The notes: generated by a model not told the origin, from the letters alone. A stretch of DNA of 64,000 nt from Lepidostoma basale (GCA_022606425.2 JAHDVF020001352.1:372001-436000), one strand, 5' to 3'. Shown: positions 45,380 to 56,580, counted from the stretch's first letter. Translations and numbers: made by a program.

Positions 45380-45725
45380 AAATCTCACCCATCGCCCACG
45401 CTTCTCTTTCGCATCCCTCTGTTTGCCAAAGTTTATGAAAACAAACATTGTCTGCATACGAAAAAAATTCCCGGTCGTTGATTTGATGCAAATTTTCACA
45501 CGCCCATTAGCGCTCGAATTTCAAAAATAGTCTCCATTGTTCAGGGACCGTCGGCGGTGACGTCACGGCGCAGACGATTCCCATAGACCGCGGGAGGCCC
45601 AATTAGCCGGTGAGCTCACTACGGGATAAGTGTCACTAATACCGGAGGACTTCCATGCTCCTGCTGTTCAAACAAACCCGAAGTGAAACTGAAATGCATC
45701 ATGCACGTGAAGTTTCTTCATACGT
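45380..45725. promoter_or_regulatory. GC-rich single-copy island with a CRE palindrome
   Basis: It holds TGACGTCA at 45558-45565, CCCAATTAGCCGG and CCGCGGGAGGCCC. It is among the longest GC-rich islands in the intron, free of repeats and frames. The regulatory role is inference. Confidence 0.35.
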
Positions 45726-46079
45726 TATATTAAAACCGACGTTTATTGACTAACAATAAGGTGCCGAGTATAAAAAAAAAAAAAATGAGTTTTTGAGTAC
45801 AACTGGTGGGAGTTAAGCATGGAACTGGGAGAAGTTTAAAAAATAACATTTTCAGAAAAATTATAAGTTTAGAAAAATTATTTCATTCAGGTTATTATTT
45901 TAACTTTATTCTTAGTTTTGGCATATTTGTATTTTTTCGCGAAAAACCCATAACCCAAATTTTTGTATAAGTCTCAGTATACCAATAACGCGCTATTCTT
46001 ATAACTACTGTAGTTTTCAAATATTTTATTATCAAATTTTTTTTAAATAATATATAATAATTTATATTTTTAGGAGAAG

Positions 46080-46110
46080 GCGTGATGGTTAGTTAGTTAG
46101 TTAGTTAGTC
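46080..46110 (+). mobile_element. Orphan family A tail
   Basis: GGAGAAGGCGTGATGGTTAG is followed by four GTTA units, with no upstream body apart from a stray AAGCATGGAACTGGGAGAAG at 45815. Confidence 0.5.
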
Positions 46111-46159
46111 AGTTATATTTTAGGGGTTTTTCACACACCCCTAGGGGTGCGGGAACCCC

Positions 46160-46940
46160 AGGTTAAGAATAGACGTATGTGCGATAAAATGATATACGAC
46201 AGAATTTCAAATGCTGTTATAAGGAAGGAATGTAGAAGAAAGTATTATGAAAAAAAAAAAAAAAGGATCACTGCGTTGGTTTGATTTTTGTTTATAAAAT
46301 TAAGAGTAATATGGTGCCTGCATATCTAACAAAAATATAGCATATAGTTATGAAATACATTACTATTTGACGAGAGGTCGTGATAGATTCCGACTCCGGG
46401 GACCCAGACTTGAAAGTACAGAGAAAGGTGTTCTTTATGGAGGATTTAAATTATATAAAGAATTGTCAAATGAGATAAGAGATGACGGTTTTCTTGCGAT
46501 CTTTCGTCAAAAATGCTTTCAATATGTTCTAAGTACCGATATTTAATGTTTTTGTTGCTTTTCTCATTTGCGATTTTTATGTTATTAATTGTTTATAAAA
46601 TATTGTTTTATAAGTTGTAAAATGTTCCTGTAATTTTTTATAACTTTATTAAATAATTGAATAAAAATAAAATAGATAAGAAAAGAATGGTTAAGAAACT
46701 ATACGTTCACGATGTGAATAGAATAAGAAGTTGTGGGAGACTGAAGAAAATTGTTATGGTCAATTAACCAAATTTAAAAGGTCGGCCATGTTACAAGTCG
46801 GAAGAATCGGCGTATGTGTATTACTCGTTGTATAAATGTGAAGGAAGCTAGAGAAGTGCGTTAGGATCAAGTAGTTTGGCGGTCGATTCTCTCTGTCTAC
46901 ACATCCGGAGAAATGGCGTGATGGTTTGTTGTTGTTGTTG
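46160..46940 (+). mobile_element. Family A, GTT-tailed subtype, split by another retroelement
   Basis: The left part ends at AAAGGATCACTGCGTTGG. The right part resumes AAAAGAATGGTTAAGAAACT and runs through CATGTTACAAGTCGG to CCGGAGAAATGGCGTGATGG and GTT repeats. Confidence 0.7.
46325..46680 (+). mobile_element. CR1-like C-terminal fragment nested in family A
   Basis: A frame reads RGRDRFRLRGPRLESTEKGV and GGFKLYKELSNEIRDDGF, then FRQKCFQYVLSTDI and stop. This matches the LKLYNELPKDIRS region near 33.4 kb. It ends in AATAAAAATAAAATAGA. Confidence 0.65.
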
Positions 46941-47048
46941 GTGTTAAACGTAATATAATAACTGTGCAAAGGTACAAATTGATTTATTAATATAAAGTAG
47001 TTCAAACTTCACCCTAAATATGCCACCCGTGCTACATGACATACGAGT

Positions 47049-47312
47049 ATCGTCGCCCAAGAGCAATAGTGAGATAAACCAGTAGGTACCATCTTGACAA
47101 TATAATAAGCCGTAATGTTCCTTTGGTATTGTTTATGGTTTGACTTGGTGGAAGCCTTGCACTTATTTGAGTCTCCTAGGGCCTAGGAGACTCAAATAAG
47201 TGCAAGGCATCCACCAAGTCAAACCAAAAACAATATCAAAGGAACATTACGGCTTGTTATATTGTCAAGATGGCATTGGTTTATCTCACTATTGCTCTGG
47301 GGCGACGATATG
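47049..47312. repeat. Near-perfect palindrome, arms about 131 bp, one-base spacer
   Basis: GTCTCCTAGG, one G, CCTAGGAGAC form the centre at 47181. The arms match over their length with a few mismatches and small indels, ending in CGTCGCCC/GGGGCGACG. Confidence 0.9.
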
Positions 47313-47935
47313 TTACAATAAACGTTTTTTTTCTAATTTTCTTTGTGCCTACAGATATTAATTTACAATTCAAAAGTAAGCGAACTATTATAAGAAGAAA
47401 TTCAGCGTTTATAATTTTGTTTATATGAAATTTATTATGTATTTTGATTAATTCCGCACATAAAGTGTATATAAACAAACAGAATAGATGTTATGTCTAT
47501 TTTTATAATACTAATGCATTATAACTCAAAGGTGTGCCGTTATATCTTGAAAACGTTAAAATTTATTTAACAGCTAAATAAGACAGTCACAAATTAGACA
47601 GAAGCATTGGGTTTCAGATAACGTGTTTTATTTTAGATGATAAATTGAGATGCTAATCGGGAGAGGCTAGCGGCAGGTGATGCTGGTAAGAACAAAACAC
47701 GATAAGAACAAACACAATGCTGATATATTAGTACTATAAATATTAGCTTACAATTATTTTCTCAAACGTTGAATCTAGTTTGACTGGGTTGCTGTCACTG
47801 GACAACATTATAAAATTGTAACAAATTAAAAATCATTTTTACTTAATCCGTTTTACAGTCATGAAAATAATTTATCAAAATAATTGGACATATAATACGC
47901 AGTAAGTTTTTATATAAACTGACAATAATATTATT
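47313..47935. other. Single-copy stretch
   Basis: No gene recognised. Confidence 0.3.
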
Positions 47936-47939
47936 TATA

Positions 47940-48455
47940 TTTTTCTTTTTTTATATATACTTTGTAAACAACACTCACTTTTTAACAAATCAAAATTAAA
48001 TAAACATGTTTCGGACTACCCAACCCTTCCTCAGTGATATTAGGGTAAGGTAAGGTATAAAGGTAATTTGGCAGTACTTTCTGAAACACAATCGTATTGA
48101 ATAACCTATCGCTATGTAAGCTTCGGAAACTCACCAATAGATGACAAAATATCTAGAATTAGACGAATAAACTTCAAAACACAGTTATCGCTGGTACAAA
48201 ACATTGATGTGCGAGTCATGTTAAAACATATACTGCCAAATTGCCTTACTATATAGATATTAAAAATATTATAAAACTGTTTACAAATATGTCCAAAACG
48301 TCCCAAAATAAATATTAATAACATCAGTCAAAACTGACCATATTTGTAAACAATTTTATAATATTTTAAATATAAGATCACTGAGGAAAGGCTGGGTAGT
48401 CCGAAACATGTTTATTTAATTTTAATTTGTTTAAAAAGTGAGTGTTGTATACAAA
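47940..48455. repeat. Palindromic element with hammerhead-like motifs in both arms
   Basis: AAACATGTTTCGGACTACCC (left) and GGGTAGTCCGAAACATGTTT (right) are inverted. Both motifs (minus 48003-48040, plus 48381-48412) have CTGAGGA, a hairpin with one bulge, GAAAC, AT, GTT, but little stem I. TCAGTCAAAACTGACCAT lies between. Confidence 0.7.
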
Positions 48456-48755
48456 GTATATAAATATATAAATAAATTAAAACATCTACAATACAAAGTA
48501 TGGCGAACATAGAAGATAAATATTATTTATTAATTACTGTAGCATATGTATAGTTTCTTTAGAAATGATATAGAACGCCGTATTAAATATTTGATATTAA
48601 CCTTTCCGTGCAACCGTGAGGCACTGAAATGCCGAGTCAGATAGCATATGGCCCCATTCGTGGGGCGCAAAGATTATTTCTAGAATATTTCTAGATTACG
48701 TCAGGATTTTTTTTTACATGTTTTAAAAATTTAACAAACGATTTTTAAAATGTAA
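48456..48755. other. Spacer
   Basis: AT-rich, with a small GC-richer patch near 48605-48665. No gene. Confidence 0.3.
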
Positions 48756-48842
48756 TTAATATCTTACTACTCAAAAAGATAATGGAAACGTCTTTTTTCG
48801 AGTAGTTTTATTATATTTTTATGAGAATGACTTGAATGTGGA
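48756..48842. repeat. Family D left arm
   Basis: AACGTCTTTTTTCGAGTAGT and TTTATTATATTTTTATGAGA match the D arm. The rest is cut by the next element. Confidence 0.45.
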
Positions 48843-49150
48843 AGAACTATTTCAGATAGTGAGGAAAGGGAAGGTTACGGGACAGTGATTGCTAACGTCT
48901 AGGGAATCTGACATTGCACACAAAGAATAAGATATTGTATTGGCAAAAAAACGGTTTCAAGATTTTTTCTGAAACACAGCTCAGAGACGACGCCGCAAAG
49001 AGGAGAATGTGGCGTTTCCACTGCCAACGTCTTCCTTTACTCTGGATTTCCTATAATGTGTGGGTTCAAGATTGGACTCTATAATCACATGAGGACCCAT
49101 ATCCGCGAATGACAGTCTTCTTCGTATACGAGGGATAGCCGATGATAAGT
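48843..49150 (+). mobile_element. RTE-like 3' end, zinc-finger type, decayed
   Basis: CACTGCCAACGTCTTCC, AAGATTGGACTCTATAATCA, CATGAGGACCCATATCCGCG and CGAGGGATAGCCGATGAT match the copy at 26.2 kb. Here the first finger cysteines are mutated. Confidence 0.7.
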
Positions 49151-50530
49151 TTTAATCACTTTCTTTAAGAACGTGTGCTAAGGAGTTCATAACTGATCTG
49201 AAATGTTACTAAGCATTTTCGATAGGCTTTCGGAGGGATTCAAAAGCATGTCATCGAATGGCTCACGGCTCCAGGTTTACACCACGACACTCGGACAAGA
49301 CTTGTGACGCTGTGAATTATTCATACGCGGCATTACCGTGGCACTGAATATAAATCGACATATTATGTCAAAATAACGTGTGGCACCAAAATAAACAAAA
49401 AATAAATTACCACTGATGCGAAAATTACTACCACTTAATAGGCGATCGGCTGCAAAACAGCCACAAGATGCTAAGAGGTGAAAATGTGCATTCAAATTTA
49501 TATGTATTTTTAAATTAACACGTTTCTTATTAAGATTGCTTAAATGCAAATTCATAGTACCTATATCAAAATATGAATGATGCAATTATTTATAATATAT
49601 TTATTATAGTACTGGATTTTTTTTTCTCTAATCATTTTCGTCATCTAAGCGTAAATTAAAGCCACCTTAAAGATGGACTGAAGTTATTGCCCGAATAGCT
49701 GGAATGATCAGGATGCAGAAGACTTAGACAAGTGGAGGTAAATGGAACCAGCAGTGGAGGTAAGAAGACTGAAGAGAAGAAGCATACACTAAGTGTAATG
49801 ACAATGCAATCTAGAACGTTCTTCTGCACTGCTCGATGTTCGTTAGCGATAGATGGAAGCTGAAGAAAGAGACCCAGAAGAGGGTGGTCCCCATCGACGG
49901 CTTTCCGGCTATCATCAAGAATCAAAACTTGCGACTGACATTCCAGGAGATGGCTACCAGCCTAATTAATAAATTAAGGACCTTAAGTAAATTAAATATT
50001 TGTCTATATAACCACATAGTCTTTAGGTGCATTAAGGGTACACAATTCTTAGATAATAAACATTTTCGAACATCTTTTAATTCTGAGGTTTTCCACGGTT
50101 TCCAGAGCTGTAAGGCGAATGTCGGAACAAATATAGATAGTCCATGGACCCCAGAGCTTGACTGAGTTTAGCTCTGTACAACTTAAATAAATAATATTGA
50201 AAGAAATTTTATAATAACTAGTAATAATATCCTCGAGATAAACACCTGCAAGGATCAAATATTGTAATTAAAACCAATAAAGGAAAAAAAACTAAGGAAA
50301 CGCGTCGTGTTCAGGAAAGAACGCACGTCACTTTTGAATTGCTGTATTTTTATTTCGTTTTCTCAACGTTCAAATATATATAATTCAATAATAAAATTGT
50401 ATATTCGTGATAAATTTTAACTGTATTTAATATGTGCAACATATGATTGAATAAAATGATATAAACACATTAGGTATTTGATGAAAGTTATAAGTTTATT
50501 GGATTTACAAATATTCTTTGTATGGGTATT
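49151..50530. other. Unclassified stretch with decayed frames
   Basis: Frames at 49277-49585 (minus), 49656-49925 (minus) and 49836-50165 (plus) show no family I can name. 49670-49900 is purine-rich (GGTAAGAAGACTGAAGAGAA) and may be another retrotransposon remnant. Confidence 0.3.
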
Positions 50531-50534
50531 AAAA

Positions 50535-50805
50535 ATGGGTATTTTAACTAACTAACTAACTAACCATCACGCCGTCTCCCCGAAGGGGTAGGCAGAAAGA
50601 ATGGACTACCACACCTTTCTTTCCTGACATATTTCTCTCGCTTCCTCAACATTTATACATCGTGTCATGCACGCGCGTCGATTTCTCTGACTCCTCACAT
50701 GGCCGACATTCAATATTTGATTTATTTGATTGTGCCACGTTTTCCTTGGTCTTCCTCTATTTCTGGTACCATTTACATCATTAACATATATATTTTTTTA
50801 CTGAG
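50535..50805 (-). mobile_element. Family A RTE-like 3' end, minus strand, GTTA tail
   Basis: It begins TAACTAACTAACTAACCATC then CGCCGTCTCCCCGAAGGGGT and stops at TTAACATATATATTTTTTTA. It is short and well conserved, so relatively young. Confidence 0.85.
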
Positions 50806-50869
50806 TAATATATAGAACTGTTAAATTTGACCAGTTTTCTGTTTATAATGTGGAGAATATATGATAAAG

Positions 50870-51010
50870 ATCAGTTATAAAAGGTTCCGGCGTGTGGACG
50901 GCGCGAACATCGTCTGTATACAACCCGGTTCCATTCACAGGCTCGCAGACAATGGCACAGGGTAACATTCCCCACTAGACTCCAGTCCAGCCACTAGGTA
51001 AGCCGTATAC
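50870..51010. promoter_or_regulatory. Small GC-richer island
   Basis: GGCGTGTGGACGGCGCGAAC and CCAGTCCAGCCACTAGGTAA stand out from AT-rich flanks. Not a repeat seen elsewhere here. Confidence 0.22.
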
Positions 51011-52125
51011 AATCATGTGAGATCAATATAAGATATCTGTCATTCGTTGTGTGCTGTTAGCATTATGGAACTGTTAAATATACATTATATATGTATATTT
51101 AAATATTACATGAAGTAAAAATACGATATTGTTATGTTTGTATAGATTACTAGCACCCCTAAAGGAAGGCACTAAATAAAATGTCGAATTAAAAATAAGT
51201 TTACAAAAATACACAAAGTAATTGAAATTCCTTAAATATGCTTTTTTAGCAATAATTAACGACAAGGAACAAAAGCCCAAAATATATAAATCGTTTCTAT
51301 AATCATATAATATGACTCCTCAAAGATGTATATTTATGATATCCTTACGTAAAAAAATATTAATTTTACAAAAAAATTAAAGTGATTTTAATAAATTAAA
51401 ATATTAAAAATTATATTTCACTAGATTTATCTTCACCAGCATGTAGTGTGTAGGTACAATGATAAATAATACTTAAAGAAATTAGTACTTGTTAAATTTT
51501 TTCGAACTTAATGTTTAATATGACATAAAATCTATTGCCATTTTGAAATTAAGTGGTAAACATAGTTAACGCAGTTTTCGTTTGATCATTTGCTATTTAT
51601 AATATATACGAAATACATATTTTTTTTCAGTTCAACAACTTACAAGTAGGCTAATAAAATGATCCAAATGCGGAATTATCTACAACAAATAAGTGTTTTA
51701 TTATTTTTTATTTGATCGATAGTAAATAATATAAAAACCAAATGACCAAACAAATGCTTTGTTAACTTTTTATATACCACTTTATATCATATTGGCAAAA
51801 GTTTTTATGCCATTAATGGCATAATACCAAAATTAACAGCAATCAAAGATTCGAAGTTCGAGGAGTTTGAACAAGAACCAAATTTCTTTCGAGTATTATT
51901 TCAATGTAAGGTAAAGCGCGAAACCACAGAATTTTGACATTCTTTATTTTCGCTTCTTATCTTGGTTCCTGATTTGGATCCTGGGGATTTGGGTACAAGC
52001 TTGAATTCGACCAGATTCCTTCTTCAAGAGTACAATTGTTAGTTTATGAATATACGGTAGGTATTTGATTTCGTTAATATGGAAAATCTTAACTTGAAAC
52101 TTTGACAAAAAATAATTAAATGTTT
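51011..52125. other. Single-copy AT-rich stretch
   Basis: No gene. An inverted ATTATGCCATTAATGGCATA hairpin lies near 51808-51830. Confidence 0.35.
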
Positions 52126-52129
52126 TACT

Positions 52130-52655
52130 CGTATATAGTCTGTTCTACTATATGGCTGCGAAACCTGGACTCTGAAAGTGAATGTAATAAACCGCTTGGA
52201 AGCGTTCGAGATGTGGATATACCGCAGAATGCTCCATATACCATGGACCGATAGAGTCAGTAATGCAGACGTACTGCAGAGAGCCAGAGCCAATAGAGAG
52301 CTGTTGTCGAGTGTGAAAATTAGAAAGGTCTCATATTTGGGTCATGTGTTAAGGGGAGAAAAATACCACCTCCTTCTACTGATATTAATGGGTAAAGTGG
52401 AGGGACGTCGGGGAGTTCGTAGAAGGCAGCTTTCCTGGCTGCGGAACATCAAAGAGTGAACAGGAATAACAGAACCTGTTCCAAGCGGCGCAGGATAGAG
52501 ATGCCTTTGCTGCAGTGATCGCCAACGTTGGGGGGACCTGACACGGCACCGAAAGAAGAATAATAATATGGAAAACGGAGAGAGATGGCCAGAGACAGGA
52601 GCCAGTAGAGGACTGTTGTGAAGGTGAGAAGAAAAAGAAGAAGAAGAATGATCTT
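52130..52655 (+). mobile_element. RTE-like 3' end, GAA tail
   Basis: The frame reads VLLYGCETWTLKVNVINRLE, MWIYRRMLHIPWTDRVSNAD, VLQRARANRELLSSVKIRKV, SYLGHVLRGEKYHLL and EGRRGVRRRQLSWLRNIKEW. After a frameshift come AAVIANVGGT and a stop. The tail is GAAGAA-rich (52625-52648). Confidence 0.85.
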
Positions 52656-53465
52656 ATTAAATACAAAAAAATACTTGCAATTTATGTAAACAATAAACTT
52701 TTGTGTTTTTTTTTGTTTTTTAGTACAAAAGAAAAGGTTTTCGATTTAACCCGAAATGCTTCAAATCTATTGTATTTGTTGCGTGGAATTGAATCGATAC
52801 CTATATCTATAAACAAATTGTGAACGTATTATTTAAAAAAATACGAGTACATTTTCCGTTATATGAGATTTCAAATAGAAAATATAAACTTCTTTACAAC
52901 ACGTCTTCTATCCCACACAGCTAGGGAGCCCGAGCACGGAATATGTCACATGTCACATGCAACTTTTCATAAAATTATTTTTCAAAACAGGTGTATCTTC
53001 CCATCAATTTTTATTGTCAGCGGGAACGTTTGTCAAGGCAGCCAGCCGCGGTTTTTGACCCATCTGATATTGCCATTTTATTCATGAATTCGCTTTTTGT
53101 ATACGCCAGAGGACCGATGTGCCCGAGTAGGTACGGCGTATAATGATGATCGATACTTTTTAATTAAATCGCTACTATATGAATTACAAATTTTATTTGC
53201 TAGGATCATTGGCTAATCTTCACTTTAGTACGGTAAATTATTTAATTTATTTAAATTATTTAAAAAATAAACATTTAATCTATTTAATTTGATAATACGG
53301 CTTACATAAACATCTAGTATTTCTTGAACACTGATGAGAAACTCTATATTATTATTTTTGTATAATAACGCTTATGTAAGATTTTCAGAAGAATTTATAA
53401 AAGTATTATTTTTAAAAGTAACTTTAAATGGTCCATTCTTTTGGCCGAAACTGGTAAATTATAAA
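52656..53465. other. Single-copy stretch
   Basis: No gene. A patch at 52910-53110 is slightly GC-richer (CCAGCCGCGG). Confidence 0.3.
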
Positions 53466-53665
53466 ATTCTGTTTTCATGCATCACAATTTTTTTTTCGCG
53501 ACAGCTGTTTCGTCAACATCAGGTGTAACAATAATATATGATCTGTTAAATTTTCGGGATTATTCGAACGAAATATATTATCTTAATACCAGAAGATATC
53601 AACATAGGTTGATGAAACAGCGAGAAAAATAAAAATAAAATTTTGATACATAAAAACAGAGAGTG
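53466..53665. repeat. Palindromic element with GAAACAGCTGTCGCG
   Basis: Left arm TTCGCGACAGCTGTTTCGTC and right arm AGGTTGATGAAACAGCG are inverted. CACCTGATGTTGACGAAAC (minus) shows a shortened box and stem. Related to 6171-6362. Confidence 0.6.
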
Positions 53666-54315
53666 CTTTTAATTTATTAATACAAATGTTACACCGCAAG
53701 TTAAGTGAAAATAAAGTAACTTTTTACGAAAGTATAAAATAAAATCAATTATTAGCGATTAAAGTCTCTATGTATATTATTGAAAGCTTGTTTTATGATT
53801 TTAATACTACTCGTATTTATTTTTGTACCTACTTAATTTAATTATTTAGGTATATAGTAAGATATAGTATGTCTGTTTACATATTGTATCTACAGTAAAT
53901 ATTTTTATTTCAAATTGGTTCGTAAGTCATATTTTTATTCACATTATGTCAGGGGCTCTGAGTGTGAGCCGGATTCACGAACACTCGCCAGTGGATTTCG
54001 TGTGTGAGTAGTTTACCCAGGAACGAATTATTCGGGGCAAATGAAACAGGATCAATTTAAATTAATGGTACAATTACCTAATGTTTAACACATTCAGAGG
54101 GTCACTAGGAACATGCGTAGATATGTCGTTACAAGTTGCCGCAATTTGTATAATGTATTGTATGTATATAGATCAACTAGTTTCCACTAAAATTATAATT
54201 AAATCAGTGAACTCACTTAGTGAATCTAAACGTTCTACTCTTATTATGTAATTTAAATTACTCGTAAATATGCTATACATTTTTTTCTTCTTATTTGGAT
54301 ATAACTATTGTATTA
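53666..54315. other. Single-copy stretch
   Basis: A GC-richer patch at 53945-54035 includes GAGTGTGAGCCGGATTCACG. No gene. Confidence 0.3.
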
Positions 54316-54319
54316 TAAT

Positions 54320-54785
54320 ACCGGTAATCACCTACGGCTGTGATAAATGGTCTCTAACGCAGAGAGAGGAAGGCAGGCGGGCAGTTTTTGAGAGGAAAAT
54401 TCTGCGAAAAAATTTGGACCCACGCTGGAGCATGGGACTCACAGAATCAAAAGAAACCTTGAACTTGAAGCACTGATTAACCAGAAAATAGTAGTAAGAT
54501 TCCGTAAGTCTCAACGCCTACGGTGAGCTAGCCATGTAGAAAGACTACCATAGAGTAGAACACCAAAAATTATATCCAGATGGGGGCCCCGCGAAAAGAG
54601 ACCAAGCGGCAGAACGAGGAAAAGATGGGCGGATTGCGTGGAAGAAGATTGGGAGAAAATAGAAGGAGCTGGGGAATGAAGAGAGACGGCCAAAGACAGA
54701 AGTCAGTGGAGGACCGTTGTGGAGGAGACCAAGTCCCACACCGGGATGTAGCACCGAGAAATGAATAAATGAATGAATGAATTTG
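54320..54785 (+). mobile_element. RTE-like 3' end, AATG tail
   Basis: The frames read VITYGCDKWSLTQRE, VFERKILRKN and, after shifts, GPREKRPSGRTRKRWADCVE, EDWEKIEGAG and KDRSQWRTVVEE. It ends with repeated AATG units. This subfamily differs from the others here (CVEED). Confidence 0.8.
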
Positions 54786-54870
54786 GATGTAACTAATGTA
54801 GTTTTATATGTATGTAAATATAATAGTTTATGAGTTTACTACAATCGCTTACGTAAAATAACTGAATGAT

Positions 54871-54979
54871 TGAAGTAAAATAGGCACCAAAAAAACTAAG
54901 TATGCAGTTTCGTTCTATATGACATATAGAGCGGAACTGCATACTTTTTTTTTTTACTTGGCGCCTATTTTATTTCAAA
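54871..54979. repeat. Palindrome, arms about 48 bp
   Basis: TTGAAGTAAAATAGGC, then AAGTATGCAGTTTCG pair with CGGAACTGCATACTTT and GCGCCTATTTTATTTCAA. Confidence 0.8.
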
Positions 54980-55337
54980 CATTCAACTATTCCCAACATG
55001 ACATCAACATTTTATTTTCTTAACAGTTATTTTCAATGTAAAGTATAATATTACAATAGATAAATATTCTGAGGAGAATAAAATTGACTTTAACATTTCT
55101 AATGCGTACAAAATATTGTAAACAATACCTAATGCAGTTATGTTAATCTTTAATTTTGCGTAGAAAACGGTCGATTAAAGATATAAGAGACCAAAATAAA
55201 AATATAAATACTCTTAGTTTTTATTTTATCTTGGTCACACTTGTTGGTTTGGATGTAAATAGTAGTGAAGGAGAGTGTTTTTTTTTAATATGGTATATAA
55301 CCGATAGATCAATACGTAATAGGTGGGATTGTGTTAC

Positions 55338-55427
55338 CTGTAGGAACTGTAGTAATAATAGGAAGAACTGCAACTGTAGTCCATGCGACATGCTCCGCGA
55401 TAGCAGTCGCCACACGACCCGACACAT
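55338..55427 (-). CDS. Ser: Serrate signal-peptide exon (first coding exon)
   Basis: On the minus strand, an ATG at 55427 (in-frame TGA two codons before it) or the second ATG at 55391 opens a frame with MSHGLQLQFFLLLLQFLQ. It ends at 55338 in CTACAG followed by GTAACA, a good donor at phase 0. Joined to the exon at 1707 (phase 0) this gives QFLQ followed by CAQSSGFFELQ, a normal secretory signal: hydrophobic FFLLLLQFL, then a small polar region, then the conserved start of the mature ligand. With the first ATG the n-region is arginine-rich. The cleavage site is probably within CAQSS. The exon has no sequence motif of its own, so the call rests on hydrophobicity, phase, strand and fit. Frames on the plus strand here are shadows. 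Confidence 0.7.
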
Positions 55428-56289
55428 GGTTCAGGTGATGCACAACCACATATCAGGGTGGTTTAACCACAGCAGCTCCTCACCAGGCGAGGGAACTCTG
55501 CATCACCGGCACAAAACATCCCCAAAACAATAAAAAACTGAATTCGCTTTATATCGAACACTATCCTTTAAACACCTCCGATTAAATTCAAACTATATTC
55601 ACTCGATAGCTACAATCAATACTTATAATTTATATCACAAATTAACACATTCACTTCAGTTATAATATTTTTATGTTCACACGTTTTTTTTAATTCGTTC
55701 GTGTTATGATCAAGGTGACGCGTTAGTCTTGGAAGCGAGCTCAAATTGGTGACAAGTTTTCTGATTCATCATCCAATGGAGCGGCTCGGTGCAGGATAAT
55801 AATAATTGGTCCAGTCGGAATGGTCTGGATAAACTAGCGAGTGATTAATTAGTAGAATGGAAAACGTCGGGTGGCCGGTTCGAAACTGCCGTCGACAAAT
55901 AAAACAATTAGTTATCGTCGAGACGAGCGGTTCAATGTTAGGACGTGACATTAATTTGCACTGTACATATTAGATATTCTTCGATGATAAAAATACAATG
56001 TTTTTATTTTATTTTAACTGCATTTAAAAAAAATACTGCTTTTAGTAATATAGCGTTCGAAACAGTTATTTAAACTTGATTAGATATTTTAATAACACCA
56101 CTAAATTATCAAAGGTTATTAAAGATTTTAATACAATTCACAATAACACAAAAGTATGTTGTTTATTTTTACTGTTTTTTTTAACACATTTATTTGTTTA
56201 ATATCGTTTGCCGCGTATTCTCATGTTCACTACACGTGCGTATAATTCGTGCGCGTATAAAATTAGGTACCGGTGAGAATTGCACAATA
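55428..56289 (-). other. Ser: Serrate 5' leader region and proximal sequence
   Basis: It lies between the start codon and the GC-rich block. A TATAAA-like run (GATATAAAGCGAATTC on minus, near 55540-55557) sits close to the ATG. 55690-55960 is GC-richer with ATTAATTAG cores. It could be untranslated exon, a leader intron, or promoter. The sequence does not decide. Confidence 0.4.
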
Positions 56290-56580
56290 AGAAACGCACC
56301 CTAAGCACTAGTACCGCCGGCAACTGCCGCGAACATAACCTCAAAGCTCGTTTGGAAACTCTCGCGACGGAAGGCGAAATACCCCCTCTGCTTACGGACC
56401 TTCGGCGCTGCAGGGCGCGGGGCTACTGATGAGATCCGCGGTCAGGCCCCGGGCTCTGCCCCCTCTTTCGTCTCTGCCTGTGCCGGGACAGAGCCGGAGG
56501 AGGGAGAGGGCGGAGCGCAGTTTGCCGCCACTGGCACCGGCGCTATAGCGCTTGCGCAATTCTCTCCGAGCTTTTTCTTT
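56290..56580 (-). promoter_or_regulatory. Ser: GC- and CpG-rich block, probable Serrate promoter region
   Basis: It is one of the GC-richest blocks in the window, about 1 kb upstream of the proposed start codon. It has no repeat content. It holds the initiator and downstream element described separately, and GTCCGTAAGC, which could act as a splice donor of a leader exon. Confidence 0.45.
56396..56429 (-). promoter_or_regulatory. Initiator TCAGT with DPE at +28
   Basis: On minus, TCAGT puts the +1 A at 56427. GGTCC occupies +28 to +32 (56400-56396), matching the DPE consensus (RGWYV) at the required spacing. No TATA box lies upstream, which fits a DPE promoter. Confidence 0.4.

Larger units (their letters stand above)
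1708..55337 (-). other. Ser: Serrate first coding intron, about 53.6 kb
   Basis: Bounded by the phase-0 donor CAG|GTAACA at 55337 and the acceptor at 1708, both on the minus strand. I found no further plausible Serrate exon inside. Its content is repeats of many kinds, listed separately, with single-copy islands between them. The call depends on the signal-peptide exon being correct. Confidence 0.65.

Noticed and set aside
55156..55533. A 125-residue cysteine-rich plus-strand gene
   Set aside because: It overlaps the Serrate signal exon on the other strand and has no signal or domain. The minus reading has a donor, phase and signal peptide.
55540..55557. TATA promoter right before the Serrate start codon
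   Set aside because: No initiator at the proper distance. The DPE-type site at 56427 fits better, though this is not settled.
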